This document shows, in pieces, positions 34,843 through 48,800 of a DNA stretch of 64,000 bases. Both the position numbers and the translations under genes were made by a program. Within the stretch, counting starts at the first letter, position 1; every line of letters begins with the position of its first letter. The notes under the pieces are model-generated. The model had not been told where the DNA came from. It saw nothing but the letters and a program-made list of their open reading frames with translations, and did not search any database. Source of the DNA: Hoplostethus atlanticus (lineage: Eukaryota > Chordata > Actinopteri > Trachichthyiformes > Trachichthyidae); the NCBI GenBank assembly GCA_034670405.1, contig JAXDDX010000060.1, positions 372,001 through 436,000 on the forward strand, given 5' to 3'.

Positions 34843-36040
34843 CCTTGAGCTAAATGAGGACTTGACTTCTGGTTGCAGGACTGGAGCTAATGGAAATATT
34901 GGCTTGAGAAACCATGTCTGCATGTTTCTGTTTACAAAACTGTGCTTTCATGTGACTTGTCACAATTAAACAGGACAAACGTCTGGCTTTATATCGCTTC
35001 CCTCATTTCCTGTACTGTATGTTGTGAAACATGCCACAGGCACTTTGATTGCAATAACACTGAGATTAAAAATCCTTTTGTTTCCTACTTATTACGGGAA
35101 TAGTTTGTTACATTTTTTAATTTGACTCTAAAGCTCGGGACTATGTTAAATAACTGCCTTCAAAGGCCCGCTGAGCTTCTCCAACTTATTAATTCCAAAT
35201 ACAACATCAAAAACATTTGGTGGACAAGCGAAGTCAGAGGGAGCCCTTGGTTTTATAGCATGATGTGGAGCAGGTCACTCAGAGGCAGGGCAGCCATGAC
35301 TTCTCCCCGTCAGCACTGCTCTGGTTCTCTCTCGCTCACAATTTCTTGAATAAATTTTCACCTTCGTACCTATAACCCCCTCACCTTTCTTTTCTCATCC
35401 TTTCCTCACATCCTCGTTACCTTCATCACTCTGTCCCCTTCTTCTCTCCAATAACCCTTCCATTCCATACCCAGCCCTGTTTTCTTCTGTCTTGGGGGAT
35501 TGAATCCTTCATAAATGAGGATTATCAGAGAGCACAGAGCTAATGTTTATCAGGAAGTGGACCCTATTCTCTACGGGGAACTATGGTTGGTATGGTTCAC
35601 ATACTGCGGTGTTGAATTTTCCCATCCCTACTCACACAGCTGGATGTATTGTTTTAAGACACACTCTCTGCCCACACAGGACTTTCACATGGGAAATTAA
35701 ACAAACAGTACCTCCAGGGGTCACAGAGCCAGTAAATGCAAGAAACTTCTAACATGCTGTTCTGTTATTTACACTGATTTTCTCGATATGAGGGTTTCCA
35801 AGGTAATGGCAGGGAGTTCCAACAAAGCTGAAAACTAAAGTGACCAATATTTCAAGAATACTTACAATCCTCAGTCAAGGAAAAGCCGAGAGTTAAAAAC
35901 CTCTAAAACAATCTAAATGAGTTAGCATGACGAGCGAAGTAATCACAGGAAGTAAACTTCTGAAACTTGATAAACTGTCAAAAGGATTGTTAATAATTGG
36001 TAAAGCATCTGCCTGAGGACGAGGTAGTGAGAGCTCTTAC

Positions 36041-36076
36041 CTGTGGTGCTGAACCAGGAGGTTGTTGATGCTTTCA

Positions 36077-36112
<36 letters not shown>

Positions 36113-36236
36113 GAGGAGGAGAGGAAGAGAGAGAGAGAGAGACCACCTCAGTGTGCCAGTGACTGCTTCTGATTCAACTTAACTGGAGGAGCGAGACGAG
36201 CAGGAATACCGCCTGACACACAAACACACTCACTCA

Positions 36237-36240
<4 letters not shown>
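36041..36240 (-). other. agtr1: Candidate non-coding first exon of agtr1
   Basis: On the minus strand the sequence ...CTGGTTCAGCACCACAG is followed at 36040 by GTAAGAGCTC, a strong 5' splice site. The acceptor before the agtr1 coding exon (31692) would be its partner, giving a 4.3-kb first intron. The candidate exon includes a long pyrimidine tract (the GA repeat read on the other strand). No coding potential was seen. The boundary on the transcription-start side is a guess. RNA evidence is needed to confirm it. Confidence 0.35.
36081..36142. repeat. (GA)n / GGA purine-rich microsatellite
   Basis: Long GA runs separated by a GGAGGAGGAGGA block; a strongly one-sided purine tract that lies within the candidate agtr1 first exon. 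Confidence 0.9.
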
Positions 36241-36267
<27 letters not shown>

Positions 36268-36430
36268 GCACACACACACACACACACTGCAATGATGAAT
36301 GAATAATATTGGAGCCAGTCAGCGATGCATTGTCCTGGCCCATCTTTTTCTGGCGTTAGCCCAACATCACTCAGCACGCACACACACACACACACACACA
36401 CACTACACAAACAAACACACACACACAATC
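36211..36430. repeat. Cluster of (CT)n and (CA)n microsatellites
   Basis: (CT)n followed by (CA)n at about 36230-36288, then a second (CA)n at about 36378-36426. Long shadow frames here come only from the repeat. Confidence 0.9.
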
Positions 36431-36667
36431 TTACACAATAACACCTCTCTTCCGCCTCTCTCTCTCTCCTCCTCTTCAATTCATCTTCTTTTCCCCTACG
36501 TCCCTGACTTTCTCTCCAACCTTCTCGACTCGAATCTCGACTTTTATTCATTCACTTTCTCTGTTATATGAAGTTTATTAAATCCTTTGTCTGCCATATT
36601 TTGACAAGTAGCACTGCTGAGTTGTGTGTGTTCACTTAAGCATTGCAGTTTTAATCAACTAAATAAG

Positions 36668-36698
36668 TACACACACACACGCACACACACACACACAC
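36668..36698. repeat. (CA)n microsatellite
   Basis: About 15 CA units with one G interruption. Confidence 0.9.
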
Positions 36699-37068
36699 TT
36701 TACACATCTCAAACCACTACCCATGTCCACCCGTCTCTTTTTTCTGTCTCTCCCTCCACTAGTGATCTCACCCTGTGACAATTCCCTGTCCCCTGTTCTC
36801 TTCTCCACAGCATGAGAGGCCTGGCCAGGCCCTGATTCTGATTGGACCTGTCCACACACTGTATTAATAGCTGCCACAGGCTTGCCCTTGGCTTGGATCG
36901 GGGTGTATCAGGGGCCAGGAGAGAGGAAATTGGTGGGGTGGAGCCATGGAGTTGGGTTACTGCTGTTCCTTCAGCCCTGCTGGGCTTCCTAACAACGTTT
37001 GACTTTTCCATTGTGATTCAGCCGTCACTCATTTGTCAGTCCTGCTTAAGAGGATGTATTGTTGTTGG

Positions 37069-37263
37069 AGCGTATGCATGTGTATGTATGTGTGTGTGTG
37101 CACGTGCATGGGTGAGTGTGTGCACGTGTGTGTGTGCGTGCATTCATGCGTACGTGTCACGATGTTGAAAACTCCCCATGGTCAAGCGGTAGCTGTGTGA
37201 TTGACACATTGTGTAATGTATTGTGTAATGTATTGTGTAATATATGTAATGTATTGTGTAATG
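37069..37263. repeat. GT-rich tract followed by a TGTGTAATGTAT-type tandem repeat
   Basis: Alternating TG/CATG words occupy about 37069-37160. From about 37208 to 37263 a 12-13 bp unit (TGTGTAATGTAT) repeats four to five times with small changes. Confidence 0.8.
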
Positions 37264-39109
37264 AAGGGAGACTAAAAGCAAAAGGTGAGAAATTGGTAAC
37301 ATTAAAAACACTAAAGAATTTGATCATTTTCGGTCTTTGGATTCCAGCTGATATAAGAAGGCATTTCTATTATTAGCAACAGCAAACACCCATCAGACAC
37401 AGCTTGGTTCTAAAGTCATTTGTCTCTCACTAGTCTTTTCTTTGTCAAGGTCTTGACAGGTGCCGAAAAGTGGGCCACGTCCTCACCTCACCCGTTGCAG
37501 TCCAATGCTACTATCGCAGCTGTCATGGAGATGGATAATGACGGATGAGGCAGCGTGGCTGTCATCCCCTAAATCCCCTCAGTTTCAGTGTCTGCAGTGT
37601 TCGCGGTGAAGAAACCCATCGCCTGAGCTCTGACACCCAAAGACAAACGAGGAAAGAAAGGAAAAACAAACACTTTGGGGTAAGTGGAGGTCCTGTTGGG
37701 TGGCTTTTGCTCAGTCAGGTGTGACCCAATCATTTAGAATGATCGCATTTACAAAGCCTTCTTCTCAGGCTGACAGCACCCGAGGGTCACGCAGGGCCGT
37801 GAGCCAACAGGTACAAAAGCTTCAATACTTTGTAGTTCCAAAACTTGTCCTTGAAATTATATGACATGCACCAGAGCCCCATTCAGTCCTCGTAGCTGTC
37901 GGGGAAGGTTGCAGAGAGGAGGATAGCACCTCTGAAACACAGCAACAGAGACATTTACACCTCCAGGGAATTATGATCAGGTTCTATCACGTCTTCAATT
38001 ACTGTGAATGATAAGGACCATCCATTCGGAGAACCTTATCTTTTCGGAGAGTTGTGTATCCAGTCACAGCAATGAGTATCTGTATGGTATCAAGTATGGC
38101 ATGGTCTCTCTGCAACATGAATTATCAACAATCTATAACTAACCTATCAGTTAGACCTGGGAATGGAAATATGTATCAAGCTCTGAATCTCCAACCGTAT
38201 TTTCCACAAAACAAATAATTCTCAGTAGGGGCAGGATGTGGTTGCAACACCCCGTACTATGACATTGATTTAGACTCTTCAAGAACAAGCAGAAACAGAT
38301 GGTGATGATTTAAAATTAAGATTCGGGGAGAAAACATTAGCTGGGAAATGAAATTTCCTGTGGGACTACCTTTTTAGACATCATAACAAAGTTAATGGAT
38401 GCTGTTTATTTCACGTTATGGTTGGTGCGGTCACAAAATAAAAGTCCATGTCCTGGAGTTAAACTCTAAAAAGTACTCTTTGGAGGCTCGTAAAAATGAG
38501 AATCCCAAGATTCATCATAAATTTATATTTTGAAACATTTTGGAATGCAACCATAATAAAAGCACCAAGGAATAAGATCATTTCTCAGCTTACAACTCTG
38601 TGGTAATAAATCATTATTTGGTCAACAAGGTCACAAAGAGGATGAGGCTTCATCTCACAGTTCTCATTCCCTGGAGGTGTGATAGGGGCTGAATCTCTTG
38701 CTAATCAAATCACTCTAACAAGATTAGCTGTGTTAGCACTTAAGCTGTAGTAGAATTAATTGGTGACTGGGGTAATTACTAGTAGCACAAAGCACTGCTG
38801 GGAAACATGGACCTTTTAGACGGGAACAATATGAGCGCTAAAATGCCAAACTGTCACACGGCCACCTGCTGAAGAAAGACAATACTCTGTTAGGTTTGAT
38901 GACTGCTGGCCACTGTCTGACCTGGAGAAAGGTACCTCAGCCTCTTCTACCTGTCAAAATATATTTTTCATACGGCACCATAGGTGGTGTCATTTCAAAT
39001 TTAGACCTGCTTTTTGCTTGCACAGGTTGATTCATTCATTAAAAAGTAATGAAGACACGCTGTAGATGACATACTGTGTGAGCAGATAAAGCTAATGACA
39101 TAATATACC
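37264..39109. other. Non-coding stretch, nothing recognised
   Basis: No exon or mobile element could be supported on either strand. Confidence 0.4.
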
Positions 39110-39245
39110 GTTCAGTTGGCTGAAGCACACACCATAGAGCCACTGCATCCTATAGGTTTGAATCTGGCCTGGGATCCAGGTCACGTCATCTCTGTCTTTC
39201 CTGCCTCTGTACACTATCCAGTGGAGCATAAATGCAATAAAAGAT
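39110..39245 (+). mobile_element. tRNA-derived SINE remnant
   Basis: An A-box-like CAGTTGGCTGAAGC near 39114 is followed about 45 bases later by the B-box-like GGTTTGAATCTGG (about 39156). Then come GTCATCTCTGTCTTTCCTG and a tail ending in AATAAAA. This order matches tRNA-derived SINEs common in spiny-rayed fish. It is diverged and cannot be an active tRNA gene. Confidence 0.55.
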
Positions 39246-40878
39246 CATCTTTTAAAAAGGTATTGTTTTTCATGGTGTTTTTGCTCCTTAGATTACACAG
39301 CATGGTTAAAGGAAAGATGGGAAGAATGTGGCAGGTGAGTGAGTTGGACTTAAATCATGCAAACTCTTGCAAACCGAGTCACTGAGACACCAGGACGCCT
39401 TTCCATGTTTCATTTTGTCCAACGGGCACACAATGCTCCCATGCTTTGTATAGACATACCTTTAACAAACACCCATCTGTACAGAACTAATTTCCCCCCG
39501 GCTCTTGACAGTCTTAACTGTCCACCAGTACATATATCACCGTTTGATGGCCCACAAGGGACCTGTCTAGTGTGACTTTAACAAGGCTTTTATTTTCTCT
39601 GTGTGCTGTGTAGGTGTCAAGGACAGCTCTAGCACCATCCCTCTAGTGCAGTCAAGGCTCTGAAAACATTTACTACATCTCTCACACTGAATGGACCTGC
39701 CTTGTTAGCTTAGCTGTTGTGGCTTGAGCCTGACTTAAAAATTGTGTTTGTGTGTGTGTGAGAGAAAGACAGTGAGATAGACCGTGAGGGAGAGTTTTGT
39801 CACATAAACAATGTTGTTAGAGCAGATAACTGTGAGTGTAATGGACTGTAATGATGTTGGGGTAAAAAAAATAATTTGGGGGTCAGGAATATTAGTACAA
39901 ACCTGTAAGCGTACTGGTTTGGGATTGACCTTTATTCCTGTTTAGCGTCACGGAAATGGTTGACCCTGAGGTTGACCCTGAAGTTGTAAAGTCATGTAAC
40001 CAACACACTCTTCTCCAAAGACCAGATATGTCAAAGACAACAAATCTGTTGCACAAACAGGAAGTGTCCAAGAGATTGCGGAAAGGCGGTGGGAAGGCCT
40101 GTAACCGGCCACTGAGAGTCACATTGTTTAGCCGTGGGTTCCCCAAGGTTGCCTTTCACATCCACACGCAGGGAGGGATGGGAAAATAGTGAGGGAGGTT
40201 TGCTATTCCTGGTTTAGGGTATCCTCTCCCATGAATATTTTTAGGCATTATATTTGATCTATGAAAATACAAAGTTCACAGAGATGTGAACTTCCTGGCC
40301 ACACGGCCTTATGACATTTATCTATAGGATTACATCTGAATTCAATAAAACAGTAACCTGTCATGCAGACATATTTTGCTGGCTTACTCAAGGTGCTTTC
40401 TTTCAGCGAAAGAGCATTAAGGACTAAGATAATGGAGGAAGAGGTAATGTTGCCTTCAAGCAAGGATGTGAGTAATTTGCTCTCAAGGTTTGATTCCGTA
40501 TTATTAAATCTATTTGTCATTACATCCAGACATCTCAGACACAAAGTGTAAGGGAGTAAACAAATAAATATGCCTCTGTTGACAATTAGGTATCCTTTCA
40601 TTCCAATTTCCTTTCATTTAAGCAGTTGACTCTATCGAGGTGGGAGTGTACCATGTCAGTATTGGTGCGTTTAGTCCCCTTCTCATTCCCATTCTTATAT
40701 TTTCATTCCCATTCTATTCAATCACATGTTTGTGATTGGATGCAAATTGAATGTGAATAGATGTGTGTGTGTGCATGTGTCCATGTGGGGATATGGGCTC
40801 ATGGTAGGCTCTCTCTTGCTATCACTTAATGTTTGTACACATGTGATAGAATTTGGCTAGTGTGTATGTGGATGTGAG

Positions 40879-40896
40879 CGTGTGTATTTGTGTGTA

Positions 40897-40928
<32 letters not shown>
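40879..40928. repeat. (GT)n microsatellite
   Basis: GT units interrupted by two TGTGTATT words, then about 14 uninterrupted units. Confidence 0.9.
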
Positions 40929-40929
<1 letters not shown>

Positions 40930-41710
40930 AAGACAGAGAATTTGCGCGCACACACTGGCGTATGCAGGGTCTGGAACCTGTTCTTATCCCCAGCCAGACT
41001 TTCCTTACGTAAACAGCATGTGAAGAGCACTGAGTTTTCTTTCTCACCCATGACCCTCTCACTTTTAAAGCTCAACCGAGCTCTCAATGAGCAGTGACCA
41101 GGCAGGGAAATATTACTGTGGAGTTGTGGAGTAAATACAATCCCAATTACATAAAAAAATAAAAAGAAACAACTTCTATCCAATAGCTTCTAGCCACTCA
41201 ATTACTCTTTCAAGATGCATCTGTTTATGCATCTATCCAACAGGATATCTATCTCAACTTGTACCCATTTCCCCCTTACCCCCTCCGGCCAACCCTTTAC
41301 TCTCTGGTTCTGTTGGGGGTTTTGGGCTCAGCTGAGTCAACAGTTCTGGGACCCTCCAGACCGAGTAAACACACCCGTCCTCCGGGAAGAGGGTGACTCG
41401 CGCCATGCTGGCGATGTTTTGTCATGTCCTCATCTCTCTAGTAACAAACACATCAGTCTTTGACAGATGTGTTTGGAGATGTTTTACTCTTTGAGACCCC
41501 TGTTGGATAACAAATAATCAGTCTTTCCTTTATCAGAACAAGATTTGTAATTGGAACCAGATATTACAGATTTACAAACAAAACATAGTAAACTTTATTA
41601 CTGCCTCTGGATAGAACAGACAATGATATTGAAACAAAATGAAATGAAAACATTAACTTGCCCTATTTGGATAGTTTAATCCATATGATAGTCACACAAT
41701 TAATACTTAC

Positions 41711-41820
41711 CCCCTACAGGGAGGTCAGAGTGCAGAGTCAGCTACAGAACAGCACCCTGGAGTTGGTATGGATTTGGTCACTTGCTCAAGGACACTTCAG
41801 AAGGGTGGATATTTGCCTCT
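41711..41820 (+). repeat. Interspersed repeat fragment related to the one in bdh1 intron 2
   Basis: Holds gtcagctacagaa (41737-41749), shared with 5382-5394. It continues with agcaccctggag and cttgctcaaggacacttcag, which matches a widespread fish retroelement tail as I know it. Confidence 0.5.
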
Positions 41821-42440
41821 GGTTGGTTGAAGGAAGTCTCTCTGCTACGTTTAGCTTTCTATTGCTAGCTAGCTCCATAGCAACAACTTGTTAACAAGTT
41901 GCTTTGCCAACCAAACGAACTGCAGCTTACTAGCGTGAATATAACTAGTATTATTTTTATTTTTATTACTTTGGACTGTGGACTTTGGTAGATTCACGGT
42001 AGCCATGTTTGACACATTTATTTGGCCCGTCAGGTGGGAGATATCGAAGCCTTCGAAAAATTCCCATGTTTCCTATTCAGAATTACCACTAGGAGGTTGA
42101 TGTGAACGTTTTTTTTCCAAGTTAGAAGCTTGTATTTACGCTATCTGCCATTAGACCTGAATGCAACATCAGCTGTGGATTTTACGTGTAGGTGGAGAGA
42201 GTGATAGCGGTAGACTAGCTGTTGTTGTTAATGGAGAAAAGGGCCGAGTCCAGCCCTTCTGCATTGTGGACTATTGAAATGGATGTCTCTTCCTCATCTA
42301 CAATGGACTTCTCCCTGTGTGATTGTTAAACATCTGTGCAAAATGGTGAGTCTAGAAAGAAGCCCTTGTTCTTTGAGTCTGCATGACACGAAAACCTAAA
42401 GTTTACAGTTGATGTTTGAGATTGTTGAAAGATTTTCTCC

Positions 42441-42831
42441 TAGAGTGGTGCAGGAATGAGTCCTAAACCCCGGAAATGAGTTAGCATTTTTGCACTTCCG
42501 GTTCCATCGTCTCGAAGTCTATGGGTTTTTTTGAATGGGTTTTTGGTTAGATGCCTGAAATAAGGTCTGTGGTTAACACAAGCTTAAGAGGTTTTCACGT
42601 TTTGTTCTATGACATAAAATACGTCAGTAATAACCCACTCGTGAATTTTGAAAAGGCAGTTGCTAACAACATTAAACGTCATCACGCCGAACACGGTAAC
42701 TCATCTACTCACTAGTCCGCCTTTACAGCCTCTAGTAGTCTAAAAATCACATTGGCTTTTTGTCTAGGGAACCAGGGCGATGCAAACTTCTGGGTTGGCC
42801 TACAAAAATACGTCATCCCTGCACCACTCTA
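42441..42831. mobile_element. MITE with TAGAGTGGTGCAGG inverted termini
   Basis: TAGAGTGGTGCAGG at 42441 is mirrored by CCTGCACCACTCTA ending at 42831, with the similarity continuing as AATGA/GATGA. The length is about 390 bp and no ORF is recognised. A TA dinucleotide at both outer edges may be the target duplication. The superfamily is not assigned. Confidence 0.65.
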
Positions 42832-45800
42832 TTAAAATCCATTGTAGCTGCACTGGCAATATTTCAACATGACGTCACATCGTCTACATTTGGCCAATCA
42901 ATCACAGAAATATGAAAAATATGCCACAAAACAAAAACACAAAGGAATATCTATTTTTAAACAGAGTTAAAGTGTTTTAGGATGGCTTTTTCCTTGAGAA
43001 ATCTTTCAGAAACACTAGCACTAGCAATACCACTTGCATAGGATGGAGGCTACTAGTCATCTTGTCCGTGATCTCATTTTCTCATCTCATCTCAAATTAT
43101 TACAATTAATTTGCCAATGATATATTGATTAGGGACAAATTACCCAACTCAGCTAAATTAAATGGTCAATTGATCAGACTGGATCAGGGGAATTCAGTTG
43201 TCATGGTATATGGATCCCCAGAGTATGATACGAAATTACAGTGACATCCAGTTATATACTCCTGGGTTTGTGTCAGTGGGTAGAGGAACTTTGGAGGATA
43301 GTGAACAGGAAGCTGTGTGACTAGTCAGTGAAGTGCTAAACACAAGAAGCCGTTTTATTGTTTTTGTATAAGTTGACCGTGACATCAAAAGGGAAACATT
43401 AAGACTGTAATTTGATTGCTCTACCCCTGTCATTGGTCTTCCTGTGCGATAGACCCAGTAGAATTGCTTTTTTCCTGTAATTCTGCTTCAGATCTCTGTG
43501 TTACTAGGGACATGACTCAGTAAACACACACAGTCACTTCTGACAAGAACATAATGCTCTTTATAAGCCCTGCAAGTGCAAACAACAATTTAACGATAAC
43601 CTGAAAACCTCTTAGTCAAGTTGCATCGTTCATGTTCCTGACGTCTACCTTCTTCGTCATCGGGTTCCCTCGTGCTTCCCTCATAGTCTGGGACGCTGAG
43701 TTCACTTGACCTGAACATGAGCAATAGGTCAAGAGCTACGTTCCAACCAACTTTCCTTTCCTCCATGCCCCTTTTTGTGCACTGGTCAGAAAATAGGTTA
43801 AATAGGCGTGTTGTACTAATCTAATCCCTGGGATGACCAGTGTTAATTGCTGTGATGAAGAGGCAGCAGTGTGGCCTCCTGGTGTGTATGCTTAACGTTT
43901 GGACCTCAACACTATGCTTCAGTTGCTCACGCTTTTGGCCTGATTCTTGTAACTCTCCTGTGTGCCGATGTTGATCTGAACATTCCACAAGACATTCCTC
44001 GCCCCGTCCCATCATTCCCTGCTGAGGTGACCTTGGACAGGGAGTTTGGCCCTATTTTCAAGGAGTGCCAGCTAGCGGATGGCACCAATGTCTAGTGGAC
44101 AGAATATAGTCTCTGGCAAGCAAGAGCTTATACTGCATGGTTTCTAGTTGATTTTCTCTTGCTTGGTTACTGAGTCAATGTAATGGGCCACACCCACTAA
44201 TCAACATTTTACATTTCTTTGCTTAAAACACAAGATAGGGGAGTAAAACTCTGGCGTTTGGTGATGGACCAAAAGAAAGCCCCCTGAGTAGCTGAGCACA
44301 CTGAATTATTCCCCTTCTTCTCAATGAACAGAAGGGGAATGAAACCGGAGAATTCCCAAACTGGAGCTGAAGGGGCCCAATATGTTTGCAAAGGCAAGAG
44401 TCAGTTTTTTTCTTTGCTAACAGAAGAATATGTCACAAGTATTAGTATTTTATCAGAAACAAAACAAATAAGTATTACAAGTGAAAAAACCTCTTAAATA
44501 GTTCATCTAGCATTAACCTTGAACTAAAGGAGTGGATCTTCCGGTTATGCACTACTATACTTGGATTGGCTGCTGGTTGTTCCTGTCAATTGTTTGTCGA
44601 TTGTTCCTGGAACAATCACATTTTCTGTACAAATTGTTTTCCTTAGAGGTAACTTAACAGTTATAGTCCTCTAAAGTTGAAATACTTTAGTAAAATACAT
44701 TCACTTTGTTATTTTCCCCTGATCAGAGAGGCATTCAGCTGCCCCATGGGTGCTCATATGGTGTGTTTATGAGGTCAGTTAACCCCCGCTGAGAGAGCTG
44801 GAGTGGAGGGGAGGTGGAGTAGAGCTAGAGGAAATAACACAGCAGCAGGGGTATCCCATGCCAATCGACATGCAGCAAAGTGAGAAATATTTACCAAAAA
44901 ACTGATGCTAACCGATTTTCCCCAAGACTGTGTGTGATGTGGCTTTTACCCTTGGGAAGAGAGCATGCTAACAAGCTAGTTAAGGTTTTTATCACATTGT
45001 CACGGTGAGGTTGTGCTATGGCTCCTTGATGCTGTAGGATACTCTACAGATGCCATAGAGTTCAGCCTTTCATGCAGGCAATGTGATGCAGTTTGATTCC
45101 CATTACTCCATGTGCCATGTTTGACCCCCCCCCCCGCCGTCCTGTTTGAAATATCTCTGCAAGTGAATGTCTTTGAATTTCTGACACTTCATTTGCAAGG
45201 TGATCTCTGCGTTGTCCTTGGCATTATGTTGGGTATTTAACACGGTTACCACATGACTTGACATCCAGGGTCAAGTTTCAGAATACTCCCACCCTGTGTC
45301 GGCATGAAGAGAAGAGGAGGCGACTCATCACAGGGCAACTCCTAATGAAATCCCTTCCTGGGAGCTCTGTAAATATTTTCATCCTCTCCCTCTCGCCCCG
45401 CTGCTAGACTCATTCCACTCACTTTCCTAATTAATCATCGAGGAGTGGAGAGAGGCTAGGACGGGAGGAGCTGGACACACGAGTGTTGTTGGAAACTGTT
45501 CGCATTAACACCCCATGCAACCCAATAGTTCCCTGTACTCACACACACGAGTATGAGACAGGTAAAAATAGCCCTTCAGAAATGGCATCAAAAGAAATGA
45601 CAACGTGCTGGTGTTAAGGAATATATTTAAAAAATTCAAAATACAGAAAATCCACCTTTGTTAAACAGATATCAGAGCCATACAGTCTATATATCACTGC
45701 ATCGTGTCAAATAGAAACGTTATTAGTCAAAGAAGCTGCAGCCAAGTAAAGTGTTACATGTCTTCCTGCCCATGTGGTGACTATTTGCGGAGGACATGCT

Positions 45801-48800
45801 GTTTTTGACGCTCCAAATCTTGTTTTCTACGTGTTGATTTTTCCCAAAGTAGGATTTAGTTTTTAATGAATTGTCTCAACAGCCAATTATCACAGCACTA
45901 AACTGGCGATGTAGCTCCACACGGCGCAATACATTTGTTTGTACTGTGAGATGCCGTTTTTTTTCTTTTCCAAAGACTGATAACTGGCAGAGTGTTGCGG
46001 AACTACAAAAATATTACAAAACTGTGAAAATACTTTCCTCCGAATCGTTTCATCACAAATTGTGTAACAGTTTTTTTCCAGAGAATGATGTAACATTTGT
46101 TTTCAGAGAACATTTTTTCATACAAATATGTTGAAGAAAATAAATACGTAGAGTGGAAAAATGGGTTCATTGTTTCCACTATATATGGAAACAACCAACA
46201 CACACACACAATTTGTGACAGGTGAGATGCACCAGCCATACAGGGGAAACTTCTGAATGTCTTTCATCTAAACTTTTGCAGAACCTTAACTCCTTCAGTC
46301 AGCCTGGGTGTTTGAAAAGCATTGCTTATTGACGCCAGTAATACTGATTGATGAATAGCAGTTTCCATATGAGCCTCTTGTCAGCGGCCAAACCACAGAT
46401 GGGTACCATGTGGGCGCTCATACCTGAATGAAACGTGAAACCGATCGTCCATTCCCACAGACTCTCCAACCTCTTCAGTCCTCCTCTTTCAAACTAAACG
46501 ATGTGTAGGAATGTACATTATTATGACGATGCTTATGAGCAGTACCTGTAGCTCATATTTCAAGTACACAACTAAAAAGGTCGTAACGTGCAGTGCTTTT
46601 CTGCTCACGCAAGCCTGGGTCACACCACCAAATGTGTAAAACACCATATCTGGCGCTAATAGGATATAATAATAGGTACACACAAGCACATGCTAAACAG
46701 ACGTCACAGCTAATAGGTTCTCAGACAACTGTCCATCTTCTTTATTCAATCACTCCTGATGGGCTTTGGGTGGTGCGGGGAGATATTGGTCTCAGAGCTA
46801 GCAGAGTGCAAATCAGGTTAGCTGTTACACCGAGTGTGGAGGAGGCCTGCAAATCTGGCCCCTATTCCATTTCCCCTGGCTGCATTAGCCACTCCTAACA
46901 AAGTTACTGCACACTTCTCATTTTTCATTGGATTAAAAGGGCCATATAGATTTGGACATGAGACACCAAGGTACATCAAACCCGAAATGCATCTGCCTCA
47001 CAGTTCAGATCTCTCTCCGCACAGACACAGACACACACACAGACACACACACCCTTTCTCCGTCTCTGGGGTTTGTTTGAGCCGACCTCCTTCACAACAT
47101 GTACTGTTCATTAGCCTGATGCCTCTGCCGTTCCCGTAATTACATCAGAGGAGGATCGACAGTGCTGACAATGACCTTTGAGAATGACTCAGACCCATTA
47201 AAAGCTAAAAAAAAAAAAGAAAAAGAAAGGCAATGGAAAGCAAAGCCTGCGATAACTGCGTGAATTTTATTTGTATTGTTATTGTCAGCAGCCTCGCTGG
47301 ATCGCGGGGGCCTTCCTTCACTTCCTAAAAAAAGCACGTTGAAGAAACATTGATTAAATATGGTCGTGGAATGAAAGTGTTCTGTTTACACCGCCTTGAG
47401 TGATGTGTGACTGGAAGGAGTTATTGGGTCATTACTTGTCCAAAGTTGTAGCCGTGTTAACTTATGGAGTCCCTGTTCCAGGCACTTCCCCCATGATGCC
47501 GATGTTAGGAAACAAATAACCTTTTCTTTGGCACCGACTTGTGTCCCTGGCGAGCGATCCAAGAGGCTTGGTTGGTGTCAAAACAGCATCTTTATCTTGA
47601 GGGTTTTCAGTCAGGTTCTCTGGACATGATGTATGTTTCAACAAAGTTTGACCATGGAAACAAAACATCTCGTAACTATTGGGCCAGTATATTATTCACT
47701 ATCTTAACGACGAGTCAAAATCTTTCATCGCCGCCATTCATGATCTCCTTTGCTGAGACAAAAGTTCAAACCACTAAATAGCGGTGCATGATAACGTTTA
47801 CCTGAGTCCGTAGATAGACGTACGTATCAAACACAGTGAACATCACAGTCACAATTTCCTAAGTAGGTCTCTCTTGCCTCACTGAGATATATTCACACAG
47901 GGCAATTAAAGTTGAAGTGTTATTCTTCTCCTATTCTTCTTCCCATGGGTAATTTCCTTTATTGTATGTCTGGTTCACATCATCTATAGTGTAATTGTCA
48001 ATCCCCAGGGCACATTAGTTGGAAGGATCTTTATTAATTATATTGGAGGGACTTTGATTGGACATTTTCCAATATTCCTCTTAACAGACATATAGGTGAT
48101 GTTCTCAGAGCCTTTTGCATTTAGCCACGGACATGTGTTATTGTTTCCTTCCACTGTCGTTGTGGATTCTCTTGCCATCGTTTTGCAATACTTGCTTACA
48201 TACATGCTTGAGAGAGGCGGTTTCCCATGACTGTTTCCCATGTCGGTTGTGCAACCTTTTGTATGAAGGACATGAGGGGTTTGGAGATGTACTTCTCATG
48301 CTCCCTGCAGGTTACATGTCTACTTTTAGAGAACTAGCAGGCTATGGTGCAAAGCGAATGGGAAACATCTGTACTCAGGATAAATCTGTGTGCACAGTGT
48401 TTGGAAACGATGGCACCAGTGAGATGGAAGAGTAACATAAGTGGAAACATCAGAAGCTGAATCAAGGTGTGAATCAAATGTTGGATTTTGGGTAACCGTT
48501 ATTATTGGGCATGCTCCATCTTGTTTGATATCTTCCCAGTTTTAACTTGAAGTGAAGTGTGTGTGGCAGGGTTTAGGGGTGTGTGCCATCCCAGACGCCG
48601 TTTGCCTAAAGGCCATTTCCCGGCTTTTACTCTGTCCAAACAGGCTGTCAAACCTGTTGATCAATTGGCAGTTTCAGTCCATTGAACTTGTCTAGTTGAA
48701 AATGTATACATTATTGCATTACCGTGCCATAGTGTGGCTTAATTTTTTAAAATCACAATGTCAGAAAACTGTCAAACACCGTCGTAACAATCACTTTCAT

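Noticed and set aside
34679..34969. Open frame across the (GT)n(GA)n tract
   Set aside because: Its length comes from the repeat; the peptide is Val/Cys and Arg/Glu alternation.
36234..36551. 105-codon minus-strand frame with Cys-Val runs
   Set aside because: Produced by CA/GT and CT/GA microsatellites.
39110..39245. Possible tRNA gene
   Set aside because: Only A-box- and B-box-like words remain; the cloverleaf stems do not pair and a SINE tail follows.
40857..41183. 108-codon minus-strand frame ending in His-Thr repeats
   Set aside because: Its downstream third is the (GT)n repeat read on the other strand, and the rest lacks any recognisable domain.
43871..44095. 74-codon plus-strand frame with a hydrophobic start resembling a signal peptide
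   Set aside because: No family motif, no adjoining exons and ordinary intergenic composition.
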